DNA from: JBBTDV01 sp038042605
Lineage (GTDB): Bacteria; Bdellovibrionota; UBA1018
Length of the DNA stretch: 54,444 nucleotides
NCBI GenBank assembly: GCA_964358645.1
Contig: CAYHPW010000013.1
Coordinates: 1 to 54,444 of the forward strand
Reading direction: 5' to 3'
Part shown: positions 1-9,494 of the stretch, in pieces
Numbering within the stretch: the first letter of the stretch is position 1
Layout of the letters: each line of letters begins with the position of its first letter
Notes under the pieces: model-generated
What the model was told of the DNA's origin: nothing
Databases searched by the model: none
The model's input: the letters and a program-made list of their open reading frames with translations, nothing else
Position numbers and translations under genes: made by a program

Positions 1-90
1 ATAATGTGATGTGGATCTGATATCAGCGGTGAGTTGTGAGGTCAATGACATTTTTTGATAAATTCCAAAAAAAGTATTGGGGCAATGGTA

Positions 91-483
91 TTATTGCAAT
101 TCTATTTCCTTTAGATCGAGATTTTTAGGGAAGTATTGTCGGATAAGTTTGTCAGTGTTTTCCACAGTACCACGCTCCCATGAGGCGTAGGGCCTGGTGA
201 AGTAGATAGGTACTCCGAGGGTACGGGCTGTCCTAGAATGGTCTTTGAATTCCACACCATTGTCGTTTGTTACGGAGAGCACATGGAGGCCGCCGATGGC
301 TTTGAGGGTCAGGCGGTGGATGTATAAGGGCTTGAGCCCATCTGCCTTGCGGAGTCTTACGAGCCGTGATCTGCGATCAACTACAGTGAGGACATACCCT
401 TGGGCGGATTTAGGTCTGAAGTGCAACAGTGTTTTTGTGGAGATATTAGGAGGCTTATTAAAATGAATTTCCCAAGGTGTCAA
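91..483 (-). pseudogene. IS30-family transposase, internal fragment
   Basis: The 130-residue reading frame matches the DDE integrase core of IS30-type transposases. A VDRRSRL stretch is followed by NDNGVEF (catalytic Asp), YFTRPYASWERGTVENT (catalytic Glu) and LIRQYFPK, all in the usual order. Complete IS30 transposases are about 320-380 residues, so the N-terminal helix-turn-helix half, including the first catalytic Asp, is absent. The usual C-terminal tail is also missing, since a stop follows shortly after the DLKEI stretch. The remnant should be inactive. It lies head to head against the broken M13 peptidase gene and overlaps its first codons, which suggests that the insertion destroyed that gene. 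No intact terminal inverted repeat was identified. Confidence 0.8.
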
Positions 484-1265
484 ATAACTGGCACTTTCTG
501 CCAGCGGTGGAACTGAATTCCAGGACTCCTGTTACGAATGTTCTAAGTATTAAGAGAGCCTTGATAGACCGGGATATCGAAGAGTTAACCAAGGGGAGGT
601 CCCGCACCCAGTGGAGCATGGGCCAGCTTACACTGAACGCCTATTACAGTCCACCGGACAGCAAGTTCGTAATGCTTCAGGGAATCCTGCAGCATCCTTT
701 CTTTGATGAAGGCTATTCTGATATTGAGAACCTAGGTGCCATCGGAGCGGTTATTGGACACGAGCTAGGTCACGGCATTGACGACAAAGGCGCCAGATAC
801 GATACACAAGGGAAGCTTCGCCAGTGGATGAGCAAACAGGATCTCGAGGAATTCAAGGCTCGCGGAGTAAAGTTCGTCGAGCGCTTCAACAAGATCGGCC
901 ACAACGGTGTTCTTACATTAGGCGAAAACATCGGTGACCATGTAGGCCTGACCTTTGGTAATAAAGCGGCGTTCCCGGATCCATCGAAGGCTAGTCAGTC
1001 CAAGGATAATATGGCCAATGCTGATATGCTCTCCAGGGCTAATATGGAGGATGAACGGAAATTTTTTGAAGCCTACGCCCGTCTCTGGTGTGGAGTCGTG
1101 AGGCCAGAATTTGAAAAGACACTCTTAAAAACCGATCCGCACTCCCTTGGTTACGCGAGAATTAACGAGCAGGTGATTCATCAGGATGCATTCCATACCG
1201 CTTATCAATGCAAGCAAACTGATAAGATGTATTTAAAACCTGAGGACAGACTTCGGGTTTGGTAA
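477..1265 (+). pseudogene. M13 family (neprilysin/PepO-like) metallopeptidase, 5'-truncated
   Basis: The protein corresponds to the catalytic C-terminal third of M13 zinc endopeptidases. It contains the substrate-binding NAYY motif (residues 58-61), the zinc site HELGH inside VIGHELGHGIDD, the LGENIGD motif carrying the third zinc ligand Glu and the Asp, and a C-terminus ending RVW like the family's CxVW end. Family members are usually 630-700 residues with a signal peptide. Here only about 262 codons remain, with no export signal, and the 5' end runs into an IS30 remnant. The GTG at 477 is only the first available start after the junction. The catalytic motifs themselves are intact, so decay is recent or the fragment is retained by chance. 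Expression is doubtful. Confidence 0.85.
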
Positions 1266-1354
1266 GCACTCTCAGAGATTGCTTGCATTTACACGCGTCT
1301 AACTTATCATAGTGATTTTTCTACAGTGCTGCGTAATTAAGGAGGGATCCTTTT

Positions 1355-3190
1355 GTGATTCCTGGCATTTTTAAATCTTTTAAACGAATTCTCATAGGTA
1401 TCCCGATACCTACTTCTGAAGCTGATCACGAGCGATTGACTAAAGCGAAAGCGCTTGCAACCTTTTCATCAGACCCTCTTTCTTCCGTAGCTTATGCCAC
1501 CGAAGAAATCCTACTGGTCCTCATGGTGGCAGGTTCTGCAGTGCTAAACCTGTCTATTCCAATAGCGCTTGCGATTATCACGCTTCTTTTTATAGTGGTG
1601 ATTTCATATAGACAGACAATTTTTACTTATCCAAATGGTGGCGGCGCTTATATCGTTGCAAAGGAGAATTTGGGTGAGTTCCCAGGTCTTGTTGCAGGCG
1701 CTGCGCTTCTAACTGATTATGTTTTAACTGTTGCCGTCAGCGTTGCTGCTGGTGTGGCGGCGATCACTTCTGCTTTTCCAAGCCTGCAATCGCACAATGT
1801 TGCATTGTCTTTACTGGCAATCTTGATCTTAACTGCAATGAATTTGCGAGGGATTCTCGAATCTTCAACCATTTTTGCGTTCCCGACCTATGCCTTTATT
1901 GGTGTTATCTTTGTTATGCTTGCTGAAGCTGTATTCAAGACACTAATAGGTCAATTTGAGAGGATTTCCCCGCCAAGCTTGCAGGTTGATCACTCGCTAA
2001 CATTGTTTCTTTTGTTGCGGGCGTTTTCCTCGGGATGCACGGCTCTGACAGGTGTTGAGGCGGTAAGTAATGGAATTACCGCATTTCGTCCGCCGGAATC
2101 AAAAAATGCAGCGACCACTATGCTTATTATGGCGTTCCTCTCGGTTACGATGTTTTTTGGGATCACGTTTTTTGCTAATTTCCATGGCATCGTCCCAAAC
2201 TCTAACGAGACAGTAGTGTCTCAGCTTGCACATGGGATTTTTGGAAATTCAATAGCATATTACTTTGTTCAGTTTACAACGATGGGTATTCTAATTCTTG
2301 CGGCAAACACAAGCTATGCAGGGTTTCCACGACTGTCCTCCATCCTTGCAAAAGATCGCTTTTTGCCACGCCAGCTTGCAATGCAGGGAGATCGGCTGGT
2401 GTTTTCCAACGGTATACTCATTCTTAGTTTGCTTTCTGCTTTATTGATTATTGTTTTTAATGCAAGCACACATGCTTTAATCCCGTTATATGCAGTTGGA
2501 GTTTTTCTTTCGTTTACGCTTTCTCAGTTTGGAATGGTCAGACACTGGCACAAAGAGCACAAGCCTGGATGGGTCAAGCAAGCAATAATCAATGCAATTG
2601 GAGGAACCTGTACCGGCGTTGTCACCGTTGTATTTACTGTGACTAAGTTTGCACATGGTGCATGGATTATTACCATATTGATACCGCTTTTTATCCGAAT
2701 GTTTCAGATAATATATAGGCATTATTTAAATATTGGGCACCAACTCTCGCTGGTCAGCGCTGATCCAACTAAATATAAACCAGAACCTTTGAAACACACG
2801 GTGATTCTCCCTGTATCTGGGATGCATCGAGGTATCCTTGAGGCTCTTCGATATGCCCAGTCGATTGCAGGTGATGTTCGTGCTGCCTACGTCGAACTTG
2901 AGTCTAATTCTGCAAGGCAATTTCAGTTGGAGTGGTTGCGATGGGCGCACAATGTGCCGCTTGTGATTCTTAAATCGCCATATCGTTCAGTGTTGCAGCC
3001 GTTGCTTGATTATATTGATGATGTAAAAACCATCGAGCATGGTGAAGTGATTACCATTTTAATCCCGGAGTTTGTAACCTCACATTGGTGGCACGGATTA
3101 TTGCATAACCAGACAGCTTTTTTTCTGCGAGCCGCACTGTTATTTAAGAGAGGTGTTGTAGTAACCAGTGTTCGGTATCATTTGGAGTAA
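1355..3190 (+). CDS. kimA: KimA-type APC-superfamily potassium:proton symporter
   Basis: This 611-residue inner-membrane protein follows Bacillus subtilis KimA (YdaO) along its whole length. It has a short cytosolic N-terminus, then LTKAKALATFSSDPLSSVAYATEE, YPNGGGAYIVAKENLGE, AFSSGCTALTGVEAVSNG and DRLVFSNG, followed by a C-terminal cytosolic region ending in a WHGLLHNQTAFFLR motif. KimA-family proteins import K+ with protons, so potassium uptake is the best assignment, though older annotations call the family amino-acid permeases. The GTG start is chosen because of the GGAGG at 1341-1345, nine bases upstream. In B. subtilis the gene is controlled by a c-di-AMP riboswitch. The 89-base gap here is too short for one and shows none. 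The gene appears monocistronic. Confidence 0.85.
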   Translation: MIPGIFKSFKRILIGIPIPTSEADHERLTKAKALATFSSDPLSSVAYATEEILLVLMVAGSAVLNLSIPIALAIITLLFIVVISYRQTIFTYPNGGGAYIVAKENLGEFPGLVAGAALLTDYVLTVAVSVAAGVAAITSAFPSLQSHNVALSLLAILILTAMNLRGILESSTIFAFPTYAFIGVIFVMLAEAVFKTLIGQFERISPPSLQVDHSLTLFLLLRAFSSGCTALTGVEAVSNGITAFRPPESKNAATTMLIMAFLSVTMFFGITFFANFHGIVPNSNETVVSQLAHGIFGNSIAYYFVQFTTMGILILAANTSYAGFPRLSSILAKDRFLPRQLAMQGDRLVFSNGILILSLLSALLIIVFNASTHALIPLYAVGVFLSFTLSQFGMVRHWHKEHKPGWVKQAIINAIGGTCTGVVTVVFTVTKFAHGAWIITILIPLFIRMFQIIYRHYLNIGHQLSLVSADPTKYKPEPLKHTVILPVSGMHRGILEALRYAQSIAGDVRAAYVELESNSARQFQLEWLRWAHNVPLVILKSPYRSVLQPLLDYIDDVKTIEHGEVITILIPEFVTSHWWHGLLHNQTAFFLRAALLFKRGVVVTSVRYHLE

Positions 3191-3213
3191 GGCACGCTGA
3201 ATATAAGTTTTGC

Positions 3214-3239
3214 CGCAGCACGGAATACGCAGCACGGAA
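3214..3239. repeat. 12-bp direct repeat, two copies
   Basis: CGCAGCACGGAA occurs at 3214-3225 and again at 3228-3239, separated by TA, directly after the kimA stop codon. There is no hairpin or T-run, so it is not a terminator. It looks like a local tandem duplication with no assigned role. Confidence 0.75.
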
Positions 3240-3400
3240 AAGCAGCTAAGCATCTGTAATGACACTTCTGGCAAACAAATTTTTATTCATTTATCATTGA
3301 CGGCAAGCGTTATTATAATTTTTTTCTCGCCAAGGTTTAAATTTAATTGTTATCAATAACAGTTTACGAACTAATTTCTCGATTTTCGGGGGGATGTGAG

Positions 3401-6106
3401 TTGGAAATTCTGCCAACCAAACTGCTCAGTAATAAGCATTTTAAGCGAGCCTCAAGTATGGATGTTCGTTCTGATATGGCAAAAATGCTTATGCAGAACA
3501 AAGCTAAACCAGCTTTGACGAAGCATACCCAACTTCATTCAGCAGGTGGTGCCACGATCCCGAGACATTCTGCTTCGATAATTCCCACGCTTGTTGCGAC
3601 AAAGAATCTTATCCTCCAGGAGTTAGAGCAAAATATCTTCAAACTTATTTCGCTGAATGAAAGCCGCCGAACCGCGGTTTCGGAATATCTTGAACGGCTT
3701 AGCGGGCGCGGGTTTGGCGCGAATTTACGTGCTTGGATTGATGGCCCGCGCAGCCCATCGCAGAATGCCGCGATTCAGGCATATTTCGAGGAAATCGCGC
3801 TCGTATTCCTCGGCCAGGCGATGTTGTTGAAAAGCTGGTCTGATAGGGGAGTGCGACGCTGGAGTCGTGATGATCTCGGGAAAATAAACTGGACAATGAT
3901 TACCGCATTAAAGCCGATGCTGCCGTATGACCGAGAAGGGTGGAATGTAACGCGGCAAAATATGTATTCCTGGTACATCCCCAGCAATCATATCCAGAGC
4001 GAGATATGGAGCAGGCTCGAGCTTTTCCGTTTGTCCGATGAAGATGCTTCGTTTGTTGTTACGGTTCTAGAAGCCGCCAAGCAGGCCAATCCGGATGCAT
4101 ATGTGCCGAGAGGTTATGATCAGCGTTTTTTTAAAGTGATTTGGGATAATGCATGCGCATTGGGTTTACAACTCACATCACGCGATGAGCTGCTAAAGAG
4201 GCAGAGGACAGCGTTTTCGCCGACACTTAGGGACGGCGCTTTGGTGCGCACGGCCCCGGAATCACTGAGCTGGGCTGGACTTGAAGTGTCTCCTTATTAT
4301 CTGCTTGTTTGTGAAATCGCCCATCTTTGGCTAGGCCCTATATCGCCGCCTCTTTGGGCCGCCGGCAGCGGTCTTGAGGTACACGCCAGGGATCAGCTGT
4401 CGTTGAATCTGTTCAGTTCAAGGCCTTCGTTGCTTTTGAAGATCAGTGAGCTGGAAGCATTCGATGCGGGCTTTGTTCTTGAGGAGCAAGTAGTGCGCGC
4501 GAACACCCGTACGGCGGATGCGCAAAGATTCAGGGACCTAATGGATTCGATGCCATATTATAAAAATTTCAAAAAAACGAGTGGCGTCAGCATGGGTGCC
4601 CTGCAGGTGTGCGTGGCCTTAACTAAAATGAGGCCTGGTGGACTTATGTGGTGGGCACGCGAGGAGCCGCTTTCGACCGCTGATGGCAGCGAAGTGCTGT
4701 CATTGATCCTGGACCGGGCCAGAGTGGTTTGTGAATGGGATTTTTCTGATATCAAACAAGCTTTACCGCAGTCGATGCCGCTTTATTCCAAATATTTGTA
4801 CTTGTTTTCGCGGGAGGCGGATGTCGAGCGCAGGCTTGCCAACAGGCCGATAAGGGTGGCGGTTTCCGGGGAGATACGCAGTCATGTTGAAATGCCGTTA
4901 ATGCTTGAAGACGGCTTTATAGCCGCCGTAAATTCTTTGGATGAGGCATCCTCCAGGAATGACGAACAGAAAGTTTTTAGAGTGCGTGGCAACTGGGATA
5001 TCCGTGTTAACAGGAGCGTGACGTGCCAGAGCGAATGGAATGATAAGTGGCCTGACCCCTCTTGCCATGACGTCATAAGATTTCTTGACAAGCTGAGAGC
5101 GGCTTCAAAACCGCTTGCAAATGTGGCTACCGTGAGCGCGGTTTCAAGCAACAAAGGTTCTGATAATAGCGACGGCTTGATAACGGGAGGCACGCCGGTG
5201 CATGGGGTTCTTATCGAGGCAGACAGTGATAACAAGGCAGGGCGCACTCTTATTGTTTCGTCTCTTGTTGATTTGAAAAAGCTTGATGGTGTTAGCGCAA
5301 GGCATGGTTCACCACGTTTTGTAGTGATGCTACCTGATGAAAGCTGGATTGCGCCTGTTTCGGCTTATTTGCGATCGGACACCGTGCGGAAGTGGCTTGA
5401 ACAAAATGTCGAGAGGCGCAGTGAGCGTTGGTTGCTGACCGAGCAAGCAGTGAAGTGGATCCCAATACCGCAGTTCCTGCTTCAGGCCATTGGATCGGCG
5501 CGTACCTTGAGCCTTACTCCAGAGTGGGATGCGCTGTTATCAGAGATTGATCTTCGTCCAGGCAAAGTGAAGGAGAATGTTGATCGGCTCGACTCTTCAG
5601 ATGAAAGCATAAAGATAAAATCAGCGGTTTTTGTCCGTGCTTCAAGGGTACTGGGCCAGCTTTCTTCCGGGCATGACCGCCTGAGGTCACTTGTTTCACC
5701 GGATGGGAAGGTGCGGTGGCGCGGGATATTCGACATCTTGCCTAAGGCTGAATTCGTGGCGGTTTCATTTCATCCAAAGCTTAGGTTGTCAGGGAATTTG
5801 CCTGCCCATATCCCGATTTCGAGGATTGACCAGGTGAAAGCGCCTTCGCAGGGCATAATGCTTTCCACCGAGATAGGGCTAAACTTGACCATGTTGTCTG
5901 AAAGTAGCCTAGTGTTACAAATGCTTTTGGAACAGCTTGAAGGGATAACACACCCCACCTGGAGTGAACTGGTTCAATATCTGCGCCTTCCTAGGCGGAT
6001 CGAGTTCGCGGAGTCAACGGCTTCTGACATCTTGAAGTTGCATGAAGAGCAGTCAACACGCATCAAGGAACTGTTGGAGCTGCTTTCCGCCTGTATGCTT
6101 TTTTGA
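3401..6106 (+). CDS. Large protein of unknown function (about 901 aa)
   Basis: I do not recognise a family. The frame stays open upstream to a TTG at 3347, but a strong GGGGGGA at 3388-3394 sits six bases before the TTG at 3401, so that start is preferred. There is no signal peptide and no clear membrane segment, so the protein is probably cytosolic. It is rich in Trp, Arg and Ser, with alternating charged and hydrophobic stretches. Examples are SRDDLGKINWTMITALKPM and a later stretch with Trp-Leu-Gly-Pro-Ile-Ser-Pro-Pro-Leu-Trp. No Walker, zinc or nuclease motif was seen. It is followed on the same strand by a lipoprotein, a 240-aa protein and a long ChaN-family protein, but the 150-base gap to the lipoprotein makes co-transcription uncertain. 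Codon use resembles its neighbours. Confidence 0.75.
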   Translation: MEILPTKLLSNKHFKRASSMDVRSDMAKMLMQNKAKPALTKHTQLHSAGGATIPRHSASIIPTLVATKNLILQELEQNIFKLISLNESRRTAVSEYLERLSGRGFGANLRAWIDGPRSPSQNAAIQAYFEEIALVFLGQAMLLKSWSDRGVRRWSRDDLGKINWTMITALKPMLPYDREGWNVTRQNMYSWYIPSNHIQSEIWSRLELFRLSDEDASFVVTVLEAAKQANPDAYVPRGYDQRFFKVIWDNACALGLQLTSRDELLKRQRTAFSPTLRDGALVRTAPESLSWAGLEVSPYYLLVCEIAHLWLGPISPPLWAAGSGLEVHARDQLSLNLFSSRPSLLLKISELEAFDAGFVLEEQVVRANTRTADAQRFRDLMDSMPYYKNFKKTSGVSMGALQVCVALTKMRPGGLMWWAREEPLSTADGSEVLSLILDRARVVCEWDFSDIKQALPQSMPLYSKYLYLFSREADVERRLANRPIRVAVSGEIRSHVEMPLMLEDGFIAAVNSLDEASSRNDEQKVFRVRGNWDIRVNRSVTCQSEWNDKWPDPSCHDVIRFLDKLRAASKPLANVATVSAVSSNKGSDNSDGLITGGTPVHGVLIEADSDNKAGRTLIVSSLVDLKKLDGVSARHGSPRFVVMLPDESWIAPVSAYLRSDTVRKWLEQNVERRSERWLLTEQAVKWIPIPQFLLQAIGSARTLSLTPEWDALLSEIDLRPGKVKENVDRLDSSDESIKIKSAVFVRASRVLGQLSSGHDRLRSLVSPDGKVRWRGIFDILPKAEFVAVSFHPKLRLSGNLPAHIPISRIDQVKAPSQGIMLSTEIGLNLTMLSESSLVLQMLLEQLEGITHPTWSELVQYLRLPRRIEFAESTASDILKLHEEQSTRIKELLELLSACMLF

Positions 6107-6260
6107 CACTGTATTTTGAATGTTCTTGAGGCCTACAGCGAATAAATCCCTTTGTTTCTAGTTATATCAATAAGCAAAGTGTAATATATGTAGCCACCTC
6201 CTGGTTGGCACCATGCGTGCAACAAAACTATGGCAGAGAGTTTAAACAGTGGAGATGAGT

Positions 6261-6878
6261 ATGAGAGTGGGACGAGTTGTAGTAGTGTTAATTTCATTTA
6301 TTTTATTCATATCTGGTTGTGGTCCGAATAATTCAGGCCAAGTCGCCATGCCAACGACCAGCATAGCAGCGGCACCAAGCAGTGCAGCAACGCCTCCTCC
6401 CCAGGGGGTTCCTGGCGCTAACGTTTCTGATATCAACGGAAATCTATGGCAGGCGCTGCTTGGGGTGTACAGCGGCACCTTACACAAGAATATAGTAGGG
6501 ACGATAGTTTCACAGCCCTTCAAATTTACGCTCACGCAGACACAAGGAAGTGATCAGGCCAAGTCAGCCATTTTTATCAGCTTTGAATCCAGTGGTCCCA
6601 TAGGGCAGGTCAATTTCCAGTCTTATTTGAATGTGGGCCTGAACGCGCTTCCTGTAAACGGAGTCCTTGTGTTTGGTTTTATGTCATCTGAACAGAATAT
6701 CCAGGCGCTCACGGATGTCCCATTCGCGCTTGAGTTGATCCTGTCCGTGCAAAACGGCAAAGACTTTGATCCAAAACAGTCAGCGATTTTCATCAAGGAT
6801 TGTTCATTTGCCAGTACATGCAGCAATCCTGTTCCAGTCAGCGTTGCATGGTTTGATGAAGTTTTGGCAAAACACTAA
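6261..6878 (+). CDS. Predicted lipoprotein, unknown function
   Basis: The N-terminus MRVGRVVVVLISFILFISGC is a textbook lipoprotein signal with lipobox ISGC, so the mature 187-residue chain should be anchored to a membrane through the Cys at about residue 20. The start at ATG 6261 is preferred over upstream GTG 6249 and ATG 6255 because GGAG at 6251-6254 gives proper spacing. A low-complexity Ala/Pro/Ser linker follows the Cys (SSAATPPPQGVPG), then a compact beta-rich domain with two further Cys residues (DCSFASTCSNPV) near the C-terminus that could form a disulfide. No known domain is recognised. It lies between the 901-aa protein and the 240-aa protein on the same strand. Confidence 0.75.
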   Translation: MRVGRVVVVLISFILFISGCGPNNSGQVAMPTTSIAAAPSSAATPPPQGVPGANVSDINGNLWQALLGVYSGTLHKNIVGTIVSQPFKFTLTQTQGSDQAKSAIFISFESSGPIGQVNFQSYLNVGLNALPVNGVLVFGFMSSEQNIQALTDVPFALELILSVQNGKDFDPKQSAIFIKDCSFASTCSNPVPVSVAWFDEVLAKH

Positions 6879-6938
6879 CCTCACATTTCAATTGCCTATC
6901 CTCTTAACGTTTAAATGTTGATCAGTTAAGATGTAGGT

Positions 6939-7661
6939 ATGTTTGATCATCAGATATTTCGGCAACCATGGCATTTGACAAAAATTACCGCTGGCCACGA
7001 AAAATGGTTTCAGAGGCTTGTTGAGGCACATGAGCTTACATTGGCATGGATAGGCGGTCTTGAATTGGACAGGCCTGGCTATTTTTTAAAAAGAGGCCCT
7101 GGTTATGAGATCACAGCTGATCTTAGGTTGCTTGATTCACTAGCCCGATCTAGTCTGTCCGACCTGATTGATGACACAAGCGCTGAAGACATCCTTTGGC
7201 GGCTGGAAAACAGCGTCTGGGTCGTGCAGGGCTACACATTGCTAAACCTGATAGGGAGGACTACTCCAGAAGATAAAGCCGCGCTTCATACCATGCTTGA
7301 GCAGATTTCATGGAAGACAGGGCGTGAACTGGCTGAAAAATATTCAAAACAAATTCCAATCATGTGGCATGAGGATCTCAGGGCGCTGTTGCCGATCCTG
7401 CAAGATAAGTATCTTGCTGAAAACGGGTGCATGAATCCGCTACTGGTGAGCAGGGCGACGGGATGTGAGCTGCAGCTTGAGCTGCTTACGTGCCCGCACA
7501 GGAGCAAGTATGAGGAAATCAGGCTGATTGCTGATGAGCTTTGTAATCTTCACGCGCACAGGTTGCGCGGATGCGCGTATTTTTTTGATTCTCGCATTTT
7601 AATGGAAGTGGTACGGGGTGAACGTTACTGTGTCCAACGGTTCAGGCTTCAGCAAGCGTAA
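6939..7661 (+). CDS. Hypothetical 240-aa cytosolic protein
   Basis: No signal peptide or membrane helix is visible. The chain begins MFDHQIFRQPWHLTKITAGHEKW and is mostly alpha-helical in appearance. The C-terminal third has several Cys and His residues: GCELQLELLTCPH, then LCNLHAHRLRGCAYFFDSR. Cys/His spacing of this kind can bind metal or a thiol ligand, but I cannot assign a family. The gene's 3' end overlaps the start of the ChaN-family gene by about 32 bases in another frame, which indicates translational coupling and a shared function. No convincing ribosome-binding site precedes the ATG. Confidence 0.65.
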   Translation: MFDHQIFRQPWHLTKITAGHEKWFQRLVEAHELTLAWIGGLELDRPGYFLKRGPGYEITADLRLLDSLARSSLSDLIDDTSAEDILWRLENSVWVVQGYTLLNLIGRTTPEDKAALHTMLEQISWKTGRELAEKYSKQIPIMWHEDLRALLPILQDKYLAENGCMNPLLVSRATGCELQLELLTCPHRSKYEEIRLIADELCNLHAHRLRGCAYFFDSRILMEVVRGERYCVQRFRLQQA

Positions 7662-9429
7662 TCGCAAGCATAATAAAAATGCGGCGGCAAGTGGTTCTGA
7701 AACCGCCCGCATCAAATCACTAAGACTTCAAAAGAGGATCTTCAGATCCCTGAAGACTGAGATCGATCGTCTCCTTGGCGGTACGCCGAGTTCAATTCGT
7801 CAGTATGAGAAAGAATTCAGGGACGACTTCAAGAATCTCGGCGCGAACTTCGGTAGAAAAACCGCTGAGTTTAAGAAATCAGACCTGATTCAAAGGATAC
7901 GGGAAGCTGACGTGACGTTCATTGCTGATTTCCATACTTTCAGGCAGGCGCAAAAAACAGCGGTTCGAATTATCCGCGAATCAGTTCTCCCTGGCGAGCA
8001 ATGGTTAATTGGTCTTGAGTGCATCTCAAGCCAGTATCAAGAAGAGCTTGATGCTTTTCAAAAAGGACGGATAAGTCTTGAAAAATTCCACAATGTGATC
8101 CGTTATAATGAAGAATGGGGTTTTCCGTGGGATAATTATGCGCCGGTCTTCGAATGGGCGCGCGAGAGCGGTGTAAGGCTGATCGCGCTCAATAGGCCGC
8201 GGCACCTCCTGCGGCTTACGGACGGTGTGCATGAGGTAGCCGAGCTTTATGAAAGGGACAAGTGGGCGGCCGGCATCATCGCTGATATGTTTTCAAACAA
8301 ATGTGTGCGTCGTGGCCGCTTAAGTGGTCGTAATTCGCTTGGGCTGGGGCAAATCGGTAAAATGAGAATGATAGTCCTCTATGGGGAACTGCATGTGGCC
8401 ACGCAACATTTGCCGCTAGCGGTTAGGCGAGTCTCAAAGCCCTACTTGGGCCACATGCTAAAGCCCCTGACTATACATCAGAACTATGACTCCCTTTACT
8501 GGCGGCTCGCCGAACGGGGCCGTGAAATGCATGCAGAAGTCATACAGCTCGGGCGCGATTCGTATTGCGTGCTTTCAAGCACTCCATGGGCAAAATTGCA
8601 ATCGGTGGTCAATTGGATTGAAGGTGAGCATGACTTCACTGATGATTATATGTCTGGCGATTATCTGTCGCTTATCAAGGCTTATGGGAACATGCTTGCT
8701 GATTTTTTCGGCGTCAAGGCGGCTTCATATGAGAACCTCACTGTAAAAACGATAGGCGAGCCTGAATTCGTGGATGATCTTGCTGGTTATTTTTCCAAGG
8801 ATGACCTGCGGCTGATCCGTTTTCATGTGGTACATAATCAAAGAATATATATTCCAAGCGCTGAAATAGCTTACCTGGGGACGGCGTCCAGCAATAGTGC
8901 CGCTGAGCTTGCCGCATTACATCTATTAAGATTGAGGTGGCGCTCTGATGTTAAGCATGTTTTCCGCCAGGAGCTTGAGGACATGTTCCGGCTGCAGTTG
9001 GAAGCCGTCTTCGGTTTTCTTGGCAGCCTGATCTTAAATCCAAGACGCAAGTGTGACCTTGTTGCTGACCATTTGAGGCGTATAAAGGCCATGGAGAGCG
9101 GAGAGCATGCGGCTTTCGCATTAGAAAAACAGGCAAGGCAGCTTGCGCTTAATATTTTGGCCATGAAAACTAACGGAAAACACCAAATGATTCAGGTTAA
9201 AAAAGCGCTTAAAAGGCGATCCATGGCTCCAGCATTGATGATAGCCGCGCGCTATTGCGGGCAGATATTGGCTAAGCGCCTGCATAAGGCTATGTTAAGC
9301 GAGGATGTTGAAGTAGCCCATGTTAGTAAGCTTTTTTTTGAAGGTGGTGTTTTTTCCGAGCGTTATTTGCAACTTCTCCGTTTGATAAGTACCGCGAGCA
9401 TCGCGCCAAGCAAAACTGAAAATTTTTAA
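7630..9429 (+). CDS. ChaN-family (DUF399, Tiki-superfamily) protein with long C-terminal extension
   Basis: Residues about 95-290 carry the ChaN/DUF399 pattern. VTFIADFHTFRQAQ is followed by WLIGLECISSQYQEELDAF, WGFPWDNYAPVFEWARESGVRLIALNRPR and MIVLYGELHVATQHLP, which holds the second His-rich strand. ChaN proteins are usually about 280-300-residue lipoproteins linked to heme or iron. This one is about 599 residues, lacks a signal peptide or lipobox, starts with a basic Lys/Asn-rich segment, and has some 300 extra helical, Arg/Lys-rich residues at its C-terminus that I do not recognise. Function is therefore only superfamily-level. The start is GTG 7630 (GGGGTGA upstream) or GTG 7618. It overlaps the preceding 240-aa gene. 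Confidence 0.7.
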   Translation: MSNGSGFSKRNRKHNKNAAASGSETARIKSLRLQKRIFRSLKTEIDRLLGGTPSSIRQYEKEFRDDFKNLGANFGRKTAEFKKSDLIQRIREADVTFIADFHTFRQAQKTAVRIIRESVLPGEQWLIGLECISSQYQEELDAFQKGRISLEKFHNVIRYNEEWGFPWDNYAPVFEWARESGVRLIALNRPRHLLRLTDGVHEVAELYERDKWAAGIIADMFSNKCVRRGRLSGRNSLGLGQIGKMRMIVLYGELHVATQHLPLAVRRVSKPYLGHMLKPLTIHQNYDSLYWRLAERGREMHAEVIQLGRDSYCVLSSTPWAKLQSVVNWIEGEHDFTDDYMSGDYLSLIKAYGNMLADFFGVKAASYENLTVKTIGEPEFVDDLAGYFSKDDLRLIRFHVVHNQRIYIPSAEIAYLGTASSNSAAELAALHLLRLRWRSDVKHVFRQELEDMFRLQLEAVFGFLGSLILNPRRKCDLVADHLRRIKAMESGEHAAFALEKQARQLALNILAMKTNGKHQMIQVKKALKRRSMAPALMIAARYCGQILAKRLHKAMLSEDVEVAHVSKLFFEGGVFSERYLQLLRLISTASIAPSKTENF

Positions 9430-9494
9430 CGGACGTAGACACGGCATAGAGCGGTATATGGCTTGCTTCCCCTTTTGTGGAAAGCGGAGCATGC

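Noticed and set aside
1266..1354. Possible c-di-AMP (ydaO) riboswitch before kimA
   Set aside because: The gap is only 89 bases and shows neither the length nor the conserved core of that riboswitch.
3297..3319. TTGACG followed by TATAAT before the 901-aa gene
   Set aside because: The boxes are only 11 bases apart, too close for a sigma70 promoter; no better -35 was found.
6180..6240. Hairpin GTTGGCAC-catgc-GTGCAAC
   Set aside because: The stem has a bulge and is followed by A residues, not T, so it is not a credible terminator.
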